A stretch of 64,000 nt of DNA, from contig JAIYAE010000019.1 of assembly GCA_027489175.1 (NCBI GenBank), positions 248,001-312,000 of the forward strand, given 5' to 3'. Position numbers and translations under genes: made by a program. Below the pieces are notes generated by a model. The model was not told where the DNA came from. It ran no database searches and worked only from the letters and a program-made list of their open reading frames with translations. Source of the DNA: Rhodobacter sp. (GTDB taxonomy: Bacteria; Pseudomonadota; Alphaproteobacteria; Rhodobacterales; Rhodobacteraceae). Of the stretch, positions 17,031 to 25,031 are shown in pieces; position 1 is the stretch's first letter; each line of letters begins with the position of its first letter.

Positions 17031-17567
17031 ATGTCGCGCCGAAATCTCATCCTGCTGCTTCTGTTTTCTCCCTTCATTGCTTGGGCTCTCCTCGATGTCT
17101 TCGCGGCGCGAAGAGAAATCTGGCGCACCCTGCCAGACACGTTCGAGGCCACCCGGGTTGGCTACATCGGACGCTTCGCAAACGGCTTCGGCCCCGGCGC
17201 GAACGAGTCCGGCTTCGCGGTCATTGACCTGTCCGAAGCAGGTGCCGCCCAGATTGCCAAGGGCGGGATCCCCTGGCTCAACGCCCAACCCGGCGGGCGG
17301 CTTTGGCCCGATTGGTTCGCCACTCCTGTCCCCCGTGACGAATTCTGGATGGGTCGCCCCGACAGCGCCATGGGCGCGTCACCCGACCCCACGGTCAGGG
17401 CCGTTCTGGACCGTTACGGCCACGGCGTCGATGTTCCGGCAAAGCATGAAACCGCCCTCAACGCCGCGCTGAACGCCCCCGGCAGCTTCTACGCCTTCGG
17501 CCCCGGCGGCCTTGTCGCCGTCATCGTCCCGACAACCCGCCGCGCTTATGTATTCTACGCCGGATAG
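17031..17567 (+). CDS. Hypothetical protein with an N-terminal membrane anchor
   Basis: The 178-aa product begins MSRRNLILLLLFSPFIAWALLDVFAARREIW, one hydrophobic helix (about residues 5-25) that is either an anchor or an uncleaved signal. The rest is soluble, Gly/Pro/Phe-rich, and shows no motif I recognise. ATG 17031 is preferred over an upstream in-frame ATG that falls in the terminator region. It sits between the terminator of the binding-protein gene and the permease genes, a place where an unrelated gene is unusual. A role with the transporter is only suggested by position. Confidence 0.6.
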   Translation: MSRRNLILLLLFSPFIAWALLDVFAARREIWRTLPDTFEATRVGYIGRFANGFGPGANESGFAVIDLSEAGAAQIAKGGIPWLNAQPGGRLWPDWFATPVPRDEFWMGRPDSAMGASPDPTVRAVLDRYGHGVDVPAKHETALNAALNAPGSFYAFGPGGLVAVIVPTTRRAYVFYAG

Positions 17568-17591
17568 CGCTTGCGTCACGCCCCCCGCCCG

Positions 17592-17603
17592 CTAACATGT
17601 CAG
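17592..17603. promoter_or_regulatory. Operator-like CTAACATGTCAG, site 2 (permease genes)
   Basis: The sequence matches the palindrome at 15042 and 28953 with one substitution. TAACAT (17593-17598) can serve as a -10 element with TTGCGT (17571-17576) as -35 at a 16-bp spacing. The ATG at 17606 then lies 7 nt downstream, which would give a leaderless or nearly leaderless permease mRNA. Confidence 0.55.
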
Positions 17604-17605
17604 TC

Positions 17606-18709
17606 ATGAGCGGCGCAGATCACCTTCACATCGTCACCTCAGATGACATCAGCCCCGGTCGCGTCCGGGCGGGCAAGCTTCTGATCTGGGGCAGTGCCGC
17701 ACTCATGGTCGTCATCGCCCTTGTGCAGCTTGGCCAAAGCCTTGGCTGGTGGAACGCGGGCTTCACCACCTGGCGGCCCACGCTCTACGCCTATTGCCTC
17801 TGGGCCACGGCAGTCTGCTGGGCGCAGGTCCTGATCCGGGGCGAACAGGGCAAGCGGACCCTCTTCGTCCTGCCTGCGGCATTGTTCGTGATTTCGCTTA
17901 CTGTCTTCCCGCTCCTCTTCGGCCTGATCATCGCCTTTTCCAGCTGGAACCTTTCCAGTCCCGATGGCCGCCAGTTCAACGGCGTGGCAAACCTGGTGCA
18001 GATGTGGAATGACCCGTTCTACTGGAACGCCATGGGCAACATGGTCTGGTATGTGCTTGTCATCATTGTCGAATATGCCATCGCCTTCGGGCTTGCCCTT
18101 CTCCTCAACTCCCAGATCCGCGCCCGGAAATTCTTCCGTGTCGCCTTTCTTCTGCCCCTGATGCTCTCGCCCGTCGCCGTCAGCTGGATGGTCGGCAAGT
18201 CGATGCTTGAGGCGCGCTTCGGCCCGATCTCGCGCCTTGCCCGCGCGCTGGGTGTCGACAACCCCAGCTTCTTTGAAAGCCCCTGGATGGCCAAGGCCAC
18301 CATCATGATCCTGGATGCCTGGACCTTTATCCCCTTCATGATGATCATGCTGCTTGCGGGCCTGCAGTCGATCCCGAAAGAACTGACCGAGGCGGCAAAG
18401 GTTGACGGCGCCAAGGGCTGGAAGGCGTTCTGGGAAATCACCTTCCCCCTAATGCTGCCGGTCAGCGTCACCGCCATCCTGATCCGCATCATCTTCAAGC
18501 TGAAGCTGGCCGATATCGTCATCAACGTCACCTCCGGCGGCCCGGGCGGGGCGACCGACACGGTCACCAGCTTCATCTTCCGCGAATACCGCGAACGCTC
18601 GAACGTCGGCTACGGCACGATGCTGGCGATGGTCTACCTCGTCCTCATCGTGATCTTCATGACCATCCTGATGAAATGGGCCGCCCGCTATGCAAGGCCC
18701 CAAACATGA
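17606..18709 (+). CDS. Sugar ABC transporter permease (MalF/UgpA-like)
   Basis: This inner-membrane subunit has about eight hydrophobic segments and the conserved cytoplasmic EAA loop (ELTEAAKVDGAKGWKAFWEITFPLMLPV) that docks on the ATPase. The first 110 residues form an extra N-terminal region with two or three hydrophobic segments. The frame also contains an ATG at 17597, but that codon lies inside the operator palindrome and neither start has a Shine-Dalgarno site. I prefer ATG 17606 (MSGADHLHIVTSDD), giving 367 aa. The second permease gene begins 10 bp after the stop. Confidence 0.85.
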   Translation: MSGADHLHIVTSDDISPGRVRAGKLLIWGSAALMVVIALVQLGQSLGWWNAGFTTWRPTLYAYCLWATAVCWAQVLIRGEQGKRTLFVLPAALFVISLTVFPLLFGLIIAFSSWNLSSPDGRQFNGVANLVQMWNDPFYWNAMGNMVWYVLVIIVEYAIAFGLALLLNSQIRARKFFRVAFLLPLMLSPVAVSWMVGKSMLEARFGPISRLARALGVDNPSFFESPWMAKATIMILDAWTFIPFMMIMLLAGLQSIPKELTEAAKVDGAKGWKAFWEITFPLMLPVSVTAILIRIIFKLKLADIVINVTSGGPGGATDTVTSFIFREYRERSNVGYGTMLAMVYLVLIVIFMTILMKWAARYARPQT

Positions 18710-18719
18710 AAGTGGTGGC

Positions 18720-19637
18720 ATGACGGCGCAGATCTTCCACGACAGCCCCGCCGACCGCGGCCACAGCGCCGCCTGGTGGACCAGCCGCATCGCGATCTAC
18801 GGTGCCTTGATCCTCTGGGCGATCATCTGCCTTTTCCCGATCTACTGGACCCTGACCACCAGCTTCAAACTGGCCCCGGACGTGATGAAGGGCAACATGA
18901 TCCCATGGGTCGACTTCACGCCGATGTGGAAGGGATGGGAGGCGATCGGCCTTTCCCCCGGAACCATCGGCCAGGAAAGCACCGTGCGCGAGGAGTTTCT
19001 GAAGCGCTTTTACAATTCCACGATCATCTCGCTGACCTCCTCGGCGCTGGCGGTCCTGCTCGGCTCGCTTGCGGCCTATGGCCTTAGCCGGTTCAGCTAC
19101 AAATGGGCCTGGATGCGGAACGACGACATCTCGTTCTTCTTCCTCAGCCAGTTGATCCTGCCGCCGGTCGTCCTCGCCCTGCCGATCCTCGTCCTTTACA
19201 AAGAGCTGGCCCTTCTTGACACACAGATCGGCCTGATCCTCCTCTACACCCTTTCGGTCCTGCCCATCGTCATCTGGATCATGCGCGACCAGTTCTCGAC
19301 CATCCCGACCGAGTTGGAAGAGGCGGCAATGGTTGACGGCCTTGGCATCTGGGGCGCGTTCTTCACCATTATCCTGCCCATCGCGCTCCCCGGCATGGTC
19401 GCGGCCTTCATCCTGTCGCTCGTCCTTACCTGGAACGAATACTTCTTCGCCGCCCTCCTCACCTCCACCCACGCCAACACCCTGCCGGTGATGGTGGCCA
19501 GCCAGACCGGCAGCCAGGGCATCAACTGGTGGTCAATGGCCGCGCTCAGCTTCGCCGCGATCCTGCCCCTGATCGTGATCGGCGTGGCGTTGGAGCGGTT
19601 CATCATCAAGGGCATGGCCGCCGGTGCGGTGAAGTGA
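18720..19637 (+). CDS. Sugar ABC transporter permease (MalG/UgpE-like)
   Basis: The 305-aa protein has six predicted membrane helices and the EAA loop (TELEEAAMVDGLGIWGAFFTIILPIALPG) near the C-terminal third, the mark of the second CUT1 permease. It pairs with the upstream permease to form the channel. ATG 18720 is chosen over the upstream in-frame ATG at 18690, which lies inside the previous gene. A FucU-type mutarotase gene follows 86 bp later on the same strand. Confidence 0.9.
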   Translation: MTAQIFHDSPADRGHSAAWWTSRIAIYGALILWAIICLFPIYWTLTTSFKLAPDVMKGNMIPWVDFTPMWKGWEAIGLSPGTIGQESTVREEFLKRFYNSTIISLTSSALAVLLGSLAAYGLSRFSYKWAWMRNDDISFFFLSQLILPPVVLALPILVLYKELALLDTQIGLILLYTLSVLPIVIWIMRDQFSTIPTELEEAAMVDGLGIWGAFFTIILPIALPGMVAAFILSLVLTWNEYFFAALLTSTHANTLPVMVASQTGSQGINWWSMAALSFAAILPLIVIGVALERFIIKGMAAGAVK

Positions 19638-19723
19638 CCGGTTAACAAAGCCTGAACAGGTCCGGCAAACCATTGATTTCACAAGGTGCAGGGCCGCGTC
19701 CCTGCCCGGGACAGGGGAACAGG

Positions 19724-20179
19724 ATGCTGAAAGGGATCGACCAGCGCCTCTCGGCCGAAATCGTCCATGTCCTGATGCTGATGGGCCATGGCGATGACCT
19801 CGTGATCTGTGACGTGAACCACCCTGCCGCCACCATCGCGGCCGCCACCACCTACGGCAAGCTGATCGACATGCCCGGCTGCGACATCCCCACCGCCGCC
19901 CGTGCGATACTGACCCTGATGCCCTTGGACAACTTCGTCCCCGCCCCGATCACCCGGATGCAGGTGGTGGGCGACCCCACGGCCGAACGGCCGATCTTCG
20001 CCCGAATGCAAGCTGTCGCAGACAGCGCAGAGGGCGCCCCGGTGCAGATGCAAAGCCTGGAGCGTTTCGCCTTCTACGAGGCCGCCAAGCAATCCTTCGC
20101 CATCATCCGCACCGCCGACTCCGGCCCCTACGGCTGCTTTATCCTGAAAAAGGGCGTCATCACCCTGCCCGAGCTTTAA
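19724..20179 (+). CDS. RbsD/FucU-family sugar mutarotase (second copy)
   Basis: The 151-aa protein MLKGIDQRLSAEIVHVLMLMGHGDDLVICDVNHPA is a clear paralogue of the protein at 13380-13832. It shares the MLKGID start, MGHGD with the catalytic His, LERFAFYEAAKQSFAIIRT and the YGCFILKKGVITLPE tail. ATG 19724 has an AGGGGAACAGG ribosome site. Two mutarotases flanking one transporter suggest that two sugars, or both an imported sugar and its derivative, need anomer exchange. Confidence 0.88.
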   Translation: MLKGIDQRLSAEIVHVLMLMGHGDDLVICDVNHPAATIAAATTYGKLIDMPGCDIPTAARAILTLMPLDNFVPAPITRMQVVGDPTAERPIFARMQAVADSAEGAPVQMQSLERFAFYEAAKQSFAIIRTADSGPYGCFILKKGVITLPEL

Positions 20180-20291
20180 CGCCCGGCGGAAAGCGGCCGG
20201 TTGGCAGTTAACTTCCCCCCAGCCATCGCAATCCGCCCGACCCGCCCCATATCAGGGGAAGCGAGCCATCCGCTCGCACAAAAGGACTTTC

Positions 20292-20702
20292 ATGAACATC
20301 GTTGAAACTGCAGCCGGTAACCCGGCATTCTCGACTCTTGTCGCAGCCCTTACCGCAGCTGATCTTGCCACAGCCCTTGGCGGCGCCGGCCCGTTCACCG
20401 TCTTCGCCCCCAGCAATGACGCCTTCGCCAAACTGCCCGCCGGCACCGTCGAAGAGCTTGTCCTGCCCGCCAACAAGGACAAGCTGACCGCGATCCTGAA
20501 GCTGCACGTCGTGTCGGGCACCCACAAGGCGGCCGACTTCACCGACAAGACCACCGACGTTGCCACCCTTGGCGGCGAGAAAGTCACCGTCACCGGCAAA
20601 GACGGCGCGGTCCATGTTGGGGCTGCCAAAGTCGTCACCGCTGACCTTGCCGCTTCGAACGGCGTGATCCACGTCATCGACACCGTCCTGATGCCCGCAT
20701 AA
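20292..20702 (+). CDS. Fasciclin (FAS1) domain protein
   Basis: The 136-aa protein is a single FAS1 domain. The H1 motif FTVFAPSNDAFAKLPAGTVE lies near residues 36-55 and the C-terminal NGVIHVIDTVLMP is the H2-like motif. FAS1 domains mediate adhesion and are usually exported, but no signal peptide is visible from this ATG, so the protein looks cytoplasmic or exported by another route. A good AAAGGA site precedes it and a terminator follows, so it may be monocistronic. Its relation to the sugar locus is unclear. Confidence 0.88.
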   Translation: MNIVETAAGNPAFSTLVAALTAADLATALGGAGPFTVFAPSNDAFAKLPAGTVEELVLPANKDKLTAILKLHVVSGTHKAADFTDKTTDVATLGGEKVTVTGKDGAVHVGAAKVVTADLAASNGVIHVIDTVLMPA

Positions 20703-20728
20703 CAGCGGGTCCCGAGTGTAACGATTTC

Positions 20729-20753
20729 GGGGGGCCCCTTGGCCCCCCTCTTT
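20729..20753 (+). terminator. Intrinsic terminator after the fasciclin gene
   Basis: GGGGGGCC-CCTT-GGCCCCCC (8-bp stem) is followed by TCTTT. It lies between the convergent fasciclin and creatininase-like genes. Confidence 0.8.
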
Positions 20754-21493
20754 CATGGCGCGTCGGTCAGCCCAAGGCAGTGCCGCAGATGCTCCAACGC
20801 GATGGCCACGCCCGTTTCGCCCAGCGCGGCAGTGGCTGCGGGCGCGGATTCAGTGTACCAATGCCCGCCCTCGCCCACCCGGTCCATGTCCACCGTCTCG
20901 GGTGCCAGCGCCAGCATCAGTGCGGTTTCCCCCACCCCCGCATGGTCGAACGGAAAGTCGGCGCCCTTGGGGAACAATGGGTGGATGCGGATCCAGTTGA
21001 ACGGGTCCGCCCCCGCCGCGTGCTGGGCGTAGTAGTCCTGCATCCCCCGGTCGCCCCACCAGCCCGGCCCCCGCGCGCCCTCCAGATGCCGGAAGATCGC
21101 GTTGCGGGCGGCCAGGCGAAAGGTCAGGTCGGTCGGCATGCCTTGGGCAAAGTTTTCCGTCTGGTGGTGGATCACCCCATGCAGATTGCGAAACCCTGTG
21201 GTCAGGAGTGCTGAAAACAGCGCCTCGGCCAAAGGCAGAAAGGTTGCTGGCTCCAGATGCAGCGTCCCCGCCCCCGGCCCCGCCACGGCATGGCTGGCCG
21301 CCCCATAGGCGAAGGGGGGCAGGGTGATGATCTGGTCCCCCAGTCGCCGCAGCGTCTCGGTCACGATCAGAAGGTCCACCCCGGCGGGCAGATGGGCCCC
21401 GTGATACTCCATCACCCCAATCGGCAGCACGACCGGGGTCCCCGCCGCGACCGCTTCGGCAATCTGGTCCGGGCGCATCCGGTCAAACTGCAT
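20753..21493 (-). CDS. Creatininase-family metal-dependent hydrolase
   Basis: The creatininase family comprises Zn/Mn amidohydrolases acting on small amides. The first metal motif is present: GVMEYHGAHLPAGVDLLI supplies Glu, His and Asp near residues 27-40, and DHAGVGETALML supplies the later His and Glu. The motif usually reading NGHGGN is replaced by HHQTENF (about residue 107), an unusual change near the active site. The start ATG 21493 overlaps the stop of the kinase gene (TGATG), so it ends a four-gene minus-strand operon BtpA-M42-kinase-creatininase. In a sugar locus it may open an amide or lactone; that is inference. Confidence 0.82.
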   Translation of the reverse strand: MQFDRMRPDQIAEAVAAGTPVVLPIGVMEYHGAHLPAGVDLLIVTETLRRLGDQIITLPPFAYGAASHAVAGPGAGTLHLEPATFLPLAEALFSALLTTGFRNLHGVIHHQTENFAQGMPTDLTFRLAARNAIFRHLEGARGPGWWGDRGMQDYYAQHAAGADPFNWIRIHPLFPKGADFPFDHAGVGETALMLALAPETVDMDRVGEGGHWYTESAPAATAALGETGVAIALEHLRHCLGLTDAP

Positions 21494-22971
21494 CACCCAG
21501 CCCCCAGCGCGTGGGCAATGTCCTTGGTCTGCAAGTAAAGCGCTTTCCACAGCGGGTACTGCCTGTCATAGGCCGCCACCGGTTCCGGCGTCACCGTGCG
21601 GGCGACCGGGTTCCAGCGCGTGATCTCATCCGGCATCGCGGCCCCAATGGCGACGGCGGCAAGGAACGCATCGCCATAACTTGCCCCGATGGTCCTTTCG
21701 CAGACCAGTTGCGGAACGCGGCCAATGTCTGAGGTCGCCTGCATCCAGACCGCGTTCTGCGTGCCCCCGCCCACAGCCAGCACCCGCGACGGCGCAGCGC
21801 CAACCTCGCGGCAGGTATCAAGGACATGGGCCGTGCCCATCGCCACCCCCTCAATCGCCGCACGAAAAAGGTCGGCGCGGGTATGGGTCAGGTCCAGCCC
21901 AAAGAACGCCCCCTTGGCAAGGGGGTCATGGATCGGCGTTCTCTCACCCGAGAAATAGGGCAGGCAGATCAGCCCCTTGGCCCCCTTCGGACTGGCCGCC
22001 GCCTCCGCCGCAAGGGTGGCAAAGTCACTGTCCCGCGCCAGCTGATCGCGGAACCAATGTGTTAGGGTGCCCGACGTCGCCAGCCCCGCCATGCTGGCGT
22101 GCAGGCCGGGGAAAAGCCACGGCGCATACCAAAGCCGCGCATCCCGCACCGGGGCCGCGGTCACCTGAATGATGAAGATGGTTGAGCCATACATCAGCAT
22201 CATCTCACCCGGGGCCAGCACCCCAACGCTGACTGCCTCCGCCGCCGCATCAATCGTGCCGCAGGTGACAGGCGTGCCCTCGGCGAGTCCGGTTTCAGCG
22301 GCGGCAGCGGCGGTGATGTGCCCGGCAATGTCGGTGGACCACATCAGCCGTGGCAGCCGTTCCAGCGGCAGGAAATCGGCCAGCGCGTCCGTCCAGTCCA
22401 GCCGGTTCACGTCGTAAAGGGGTGAGAAGTTGGCGGCGGTATAGTGGTCGATGGCGTACTCGCCGGTCAGCTTCCACGTTAGGTAACTGGTTGAGGTCAG
22501 GACCTTCGCCGTCCGCGCAAAAAGATCAGGATGGGTTTCCTTCAGCCAAAGGATCTTCGGCCCCACCGATTGCGAGGTCAGCGCATTGCCGCAGGTCTGC
22601 AGAATGACCCCCTCACCAATCGCCTCGTTCAGACGGGCAATCTGCGCCGTGGCGCGCGTGTCGACCCCGTAAAGAACGCCGTTCATCAGGGGCGCGCCGG
22701 TGCTGTCCACCGGCAGCATGCAGGGGCCAATGGCGCTGGCGGCCACCGCGCGGATATCCTTCGGGTCCACCCCCGACTGCGCCAGCAGCGCACGGGTGAC
22801 ATGGACGAAATCGTCCCACCAATCCTCCTCGGCGCGGTGCTCGGCCCAGCCGGGGCGCGGCACCAGCATCTTGTGGGGGCGGCTTGCGGTGGCGGTGATC
22901 GTGCCGTCACTGGCGACCAGCACGCCCTTGGTTTCAAACGTGCCGATGTCGATGCCAAGGGTATGGGTCAT
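21493..22971 (-). CDS. FGGY-family carbohydrate kinase
   Basis: The 492-aa kinase has the FGGY/actin-like fold. The phosphate-1 motif is LGIDIGTFETKGVLV, the catalytic Asp is probably Asp241 in CGTIDAAAEAVSVG, and the C-terminal half has LPYFSGERTPIHDP and AVGGGTQNAVWMQ. It resembles xylulokinase/YgcE-type members; the sugar is not deducible. ATG 22971 overlaps the stop of the M42 gene (ATGA) and its own stop overlaps the creatininase start, so translation is tightly coupled. Confidence 0.9.
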   Translation of the reverse strand: MTHTLGIDIGTFETKGVLVASDGTITATASRPHKMLVPRPGWAEHRAEEDWWDDFVHVTRALLAQSGVDPKDIRAVAASAIGPCMLPVDSTGAPLMNGVLYGVDTRATAQIARLNEAIGEGVILQTCGNALTSQSVGPKILWLKETHPDLFARTAKVLTSTSYLTWKLTGEYAIDHYTAANFSPLYDVNRLDWTDALADFLPLERLPRLMWSTDIAGHITAAAAAETGLAEGTPVTCGTIDAAAEAVSVGVLAPGEMMLMYGSTIFIIQVTAAPVRDARLWYAPWLFPGLHASMAGLATSGTLTHWFRDQLARDSDFATLAAEAAASPKGAKGLICLPYFSGERTPIHDPLAKGAFFGLDLTHTRADLFRAAIEGVAMGTAHVLDTCREVGAAPSRVLAVGGGTQNAVWMQATSDIGRVPQLVCERTIGASYGDAFLAAVAIGAAMPDEITRWNPVARTVTPEPVAAYDRQYPLWKALYLQTKDIAHALGAG

Positions 22972-24050
22972 GGGCAACGCACCAGTTGCAACGCGGGGGT
23001 TATGCCATCCAGCATCAGGTCCACAAGCCGGGTCAGGCCGTCCAGATCGGCCAGATCCACCACCTCAAGTGCGGAATGGGAATAGCGCATGGGGAAACCT
23101 ACGTCGAGGCAGGCGACCCCTTCCGTCCCCATGAACTGGATGTAGCTGAGGTCCGTCAGCGCCCCGGTATGGGCCGACCGTTGCAGGGGCAGCCCCCCGG
23201 TCTCCGCCGCGCGTTCCGCCAACTCCACCAATGCGGGATGCGGGATCACCCCGTTCAGCGTGCCGCGCCCGTGGAAGGAATAAAGGCTGATACCCGGGCC
23301 ACCGCCCAAGGCAACCTCACCCCGGCCCGCCATGTCGGGCGTGTCACAGGCCAGAAGAAGGTCAATCTGCAGCGCGATGTCGGGGGCAAGTGCGGTCGCC
23401 GCGGGCAGAACGCCGCGCAGATTGAATTCCTCCTGCACCGACCAGACAAGGTGCAGCGTCGGCCCCGGCTTGCCCTGCCGGGCCGCCGCCAGCGCCAGTA
23501 GCACCGCACACCCCGCCCGGTCATCGACCGAGGTGCCCGCGAGCCGCCCGCCTGCCAGCGGGATCACCCGGGGCAGATAGGTGACGGGTGTGCCGATCCT
23601 GACACCCGCCGCCTCGGCCTCGGCCGCCGAAGAAAACCCCGCATCGACGTAAAGCTCGGCATAGGGCAGGACCTTGTATTTCTCCTCCGGCCCGGTCGCG
23701 TGGTGCGACTTGTTGGCGATGACGCCCGGAAGATCACCGTTGCGCGTCGACAGGACCACCGCTTGCGCCGGCAGCGCGCGTTCCGGCACGCCGCCAAGGC
23801 GTTCAAGGCGGATCAATCCGTTCCCCTCAACCTTGCGCACGATGAAGCCCAGCTGGTCCATATGGGTGAAGACCATGACCGAGGGGAGATCAGGGTGACC
23901 CGGGATCGTGGTCATCAGGTTGCCCAAGCGGTCTGACCGATGGGCCAGACCCATCCGGTCCAGATGCGCCGCAATGGCAGCCGCCACGCGGTCCTCATAC
24001 CCCGAAAGGCCCGGGATCAGCATCAGTTCGGTCAGGGTGTGGCGGATCAT
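22968..24050 (-). CDS. M42-family metallo-aminopeptidase/deblocking enzyme homologue (SgcX/FrvX-like)
   Basis: M42 enzymes are cobalt/zinc aminopeptidases; related SgcX and FrvX proteins occur in sugar operons where their substrate is unknown. All metal and catalytic positions appear intact: HMDQLGF (His), SVDDRAGC (bridging Asp and Asp), WSVQEEFNLRG (general-base Glu), ACDTPD and MRYSHSALE (last His). ATG 24050 (MIRHTLTELMLIPGLSGYED) gives 360 aa; the frame upstream runs through a palindromic repeat and is not coding. It lies between BtpA and the FGGY kinase. A role in deglycosylation or amide cleavage of a sugar conjugate is a guess. Confidence 0.85.
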   Translation of the reverse strand: MIRHTLTELMLIPGLSGYEDRVAAAIAAHLDRMGLAHRSDRLGNLMTTIPGHPDLPSVMVFTHMDQLGFIVRKVEGNGLIRLERLGGVPERALPAQAVVLSTRNGDLPGVIANKSHHATGPEEKYKVLPYAELYVDAGFSSAAEAEAAGVRIGTPVTYLPRVIPLAGGRLAGTSVDDRAGCAVLLALAAARQGKPGPTLHLVWSVQEEFNLRGVLPAATALAPDIALQIDLLLACDTPDMAGRGEVALGGGPGISLYSFHGRGTLNGVIPHPALVELAERAAETGGLPLQRSAHTGALTDLSYIQFMGTEGVACLDVGFPMRYSHSALEVVDLADLDGLTRLVDLMLDGITPALQLVRCP

Positions 24051-24065
24051 TGGCAGCCCTCGCGC

Positions 24066-24110
24066 GCAAAAGTTTTCGAAAACTTTTGCAAATTCCTTCG
24101 AAGGAATTTG
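24066..24110. repeat. Palindrome-cluster element, copy A (two hairpins)
   Basis: Two back-to-back perfect palindromes lie between the BtpA and M42 genes. The first, GCAAAAGTTTTC / GAAAACTTTTGC, covers 24066-24089; the second, CAAATTCCTTC / GAAGGAATTTG, covers 24089-24110. Both are centred on TTCGAA. Related three-hairpin elements lie at 41101-41169 and 54001-54069 and a two-hairpin one at 59540-59586. Confidence 0.85.
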
Positions 24111-24123
24111 GCCCGGCCCCCCA

Positions 24124-24936
24124 TCACGCGCCTCCCCTTGCCGCACGGACACGGTCCATGAAATCCTTCGCTCGCTCCGGGTCCACCGCCGCCCAGGTAT
24201 CGCCGCCATGCTTCAGCGCCGAGCCGACGATGCAGCCATCGGCGATCCGCAGCACATCGGCCACCGTGGCATGCTTGACGCCCGTGTTGGCCAGGACCGG
24301 CGTCGTCGGCAGGACGCGCTTGACCGCCTCCAGATCCTCCATCCGCGCGGCCTCACCGGTGATGGCCCCCGATACCAGCACCGCATCGGGGATCGAAGAG
24401 AAGACCGCCGACCGCGCCCGGTCGGGCAACGGGCGCGGGTCAAGCGATCCCGCAAATTCGGCCGAGACGTTGTAAAGCGTTGCCACCCCGCCTGCGCCAA
24501 TCCGGCTGCCATAACGCCGCGCGGCCCCCGCGTCGGGCGCCCAAAGGCCCATATCGCTGGCATAGGTGCCGGTGAAAATCTCGCGCACGAAGGCCGCACC
24601 GGTAGCGGCGGCAAGCGCCATCGTCGCCATCGGGTCCCACAGCACATTGACGCCGAAGGGCACAGAAATCCGGTCGCGCAACCGGCCGATCACATAGGCC
24701 ATCGTGGCCGTGCTGGCGGGGTCCACCTTCAGCTCGTAGGGCCTGTCGTTTTCATTCCCGAACATCACCGCATCGACGCCCGCCGCCTGCAGCGCGGCAA
24801 GGTCCGCCTCGGCCCCGCGCAGGATGGCATCAACCCCGCCCGCGCCGTCATGCAAGGGCGTTCCGGGCATCGCGCCCAGATGCACCATGGCGATCACGGG
24901 CTTGGCCCGCCCGAAAACCTGCTCGAACCGTGTCAT
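24124..24936 (-). CDS. BtpA/SgcQ-family TIM-barrel protein
   Basis: The 270-aa protein is a BtpA-family member: VIAMVHLGAMPGTPLHD near the start, DAVMFGNENDRPY, VPFGVNVLWDP, FVREIFTGTYASDMG and the C-terminal LANTGVKHATVADVLRIADGCIVGSALKHGG. BtpA is needed for photosystem I in cyanobacteria, while SgcQ, a paralogue, is encoded in the E. coli sgc sugar operon next to the M42 protein SgcX. The TIM barrel with a C-terminal phosphate-binding-like loop suggests an enzyme on a phosphorylated substrate, such as an aldolase or epimerase. ATG 24936 is chosen; the upstream TTG at 24942 lies in a TTGACA string. First gene of the minus operon, divergent from the aldo/keto reductase. Confidence 0.87.
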   Translation of the reverse strand: MTRFEQVFGRAKPVIAMVHLGAMPGTPLHDGAGGVDAILRGAEADLAALQAAGVDAVMFGNENDRPYELKVDPASTATMAYVIGRLRDRISVPFGVNVLWDPMATMALAAATGAAFVREIFTGTYASDMGLWAPDAGAARRYGSRIGAGGVATLYNVSAEFAGSLDPRPLPDRARSAVFSSIPDAVLVSGAITGEAARMEDLEAVKRVLPTTPVLANTGVKHATVADVLRIADGCIVGSALKHGGDTWAAVDPERAKDFMDRVRAARGGA

Positions 24937-24999
24937 TGTCAAACTCCCCCTTGCGGCAAGGCTAGCGCGAAAACGGGTGGCCGGGGAAGGTGCTACATA

Positions 25000-25011
25000 C
25001 TAGCATGTCAG
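25000..25011. promoter_or_regulatory. Operator-like CTAGCATGTCAG, site 3 (BtpA / aldo-keto reductase)
   Basis: This site differs from CTAACATGTTAG at two positions. It lies between the divergent BtpA and reductase genes, overlapping a possible minus-strand -10 (TAGTAT, 25002-24997). It is the third junction of the locus with this motif. Confidence 0.5.
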
Positions 25012-25031
25012 CAAAGCAGGTGGAGGCTTCG

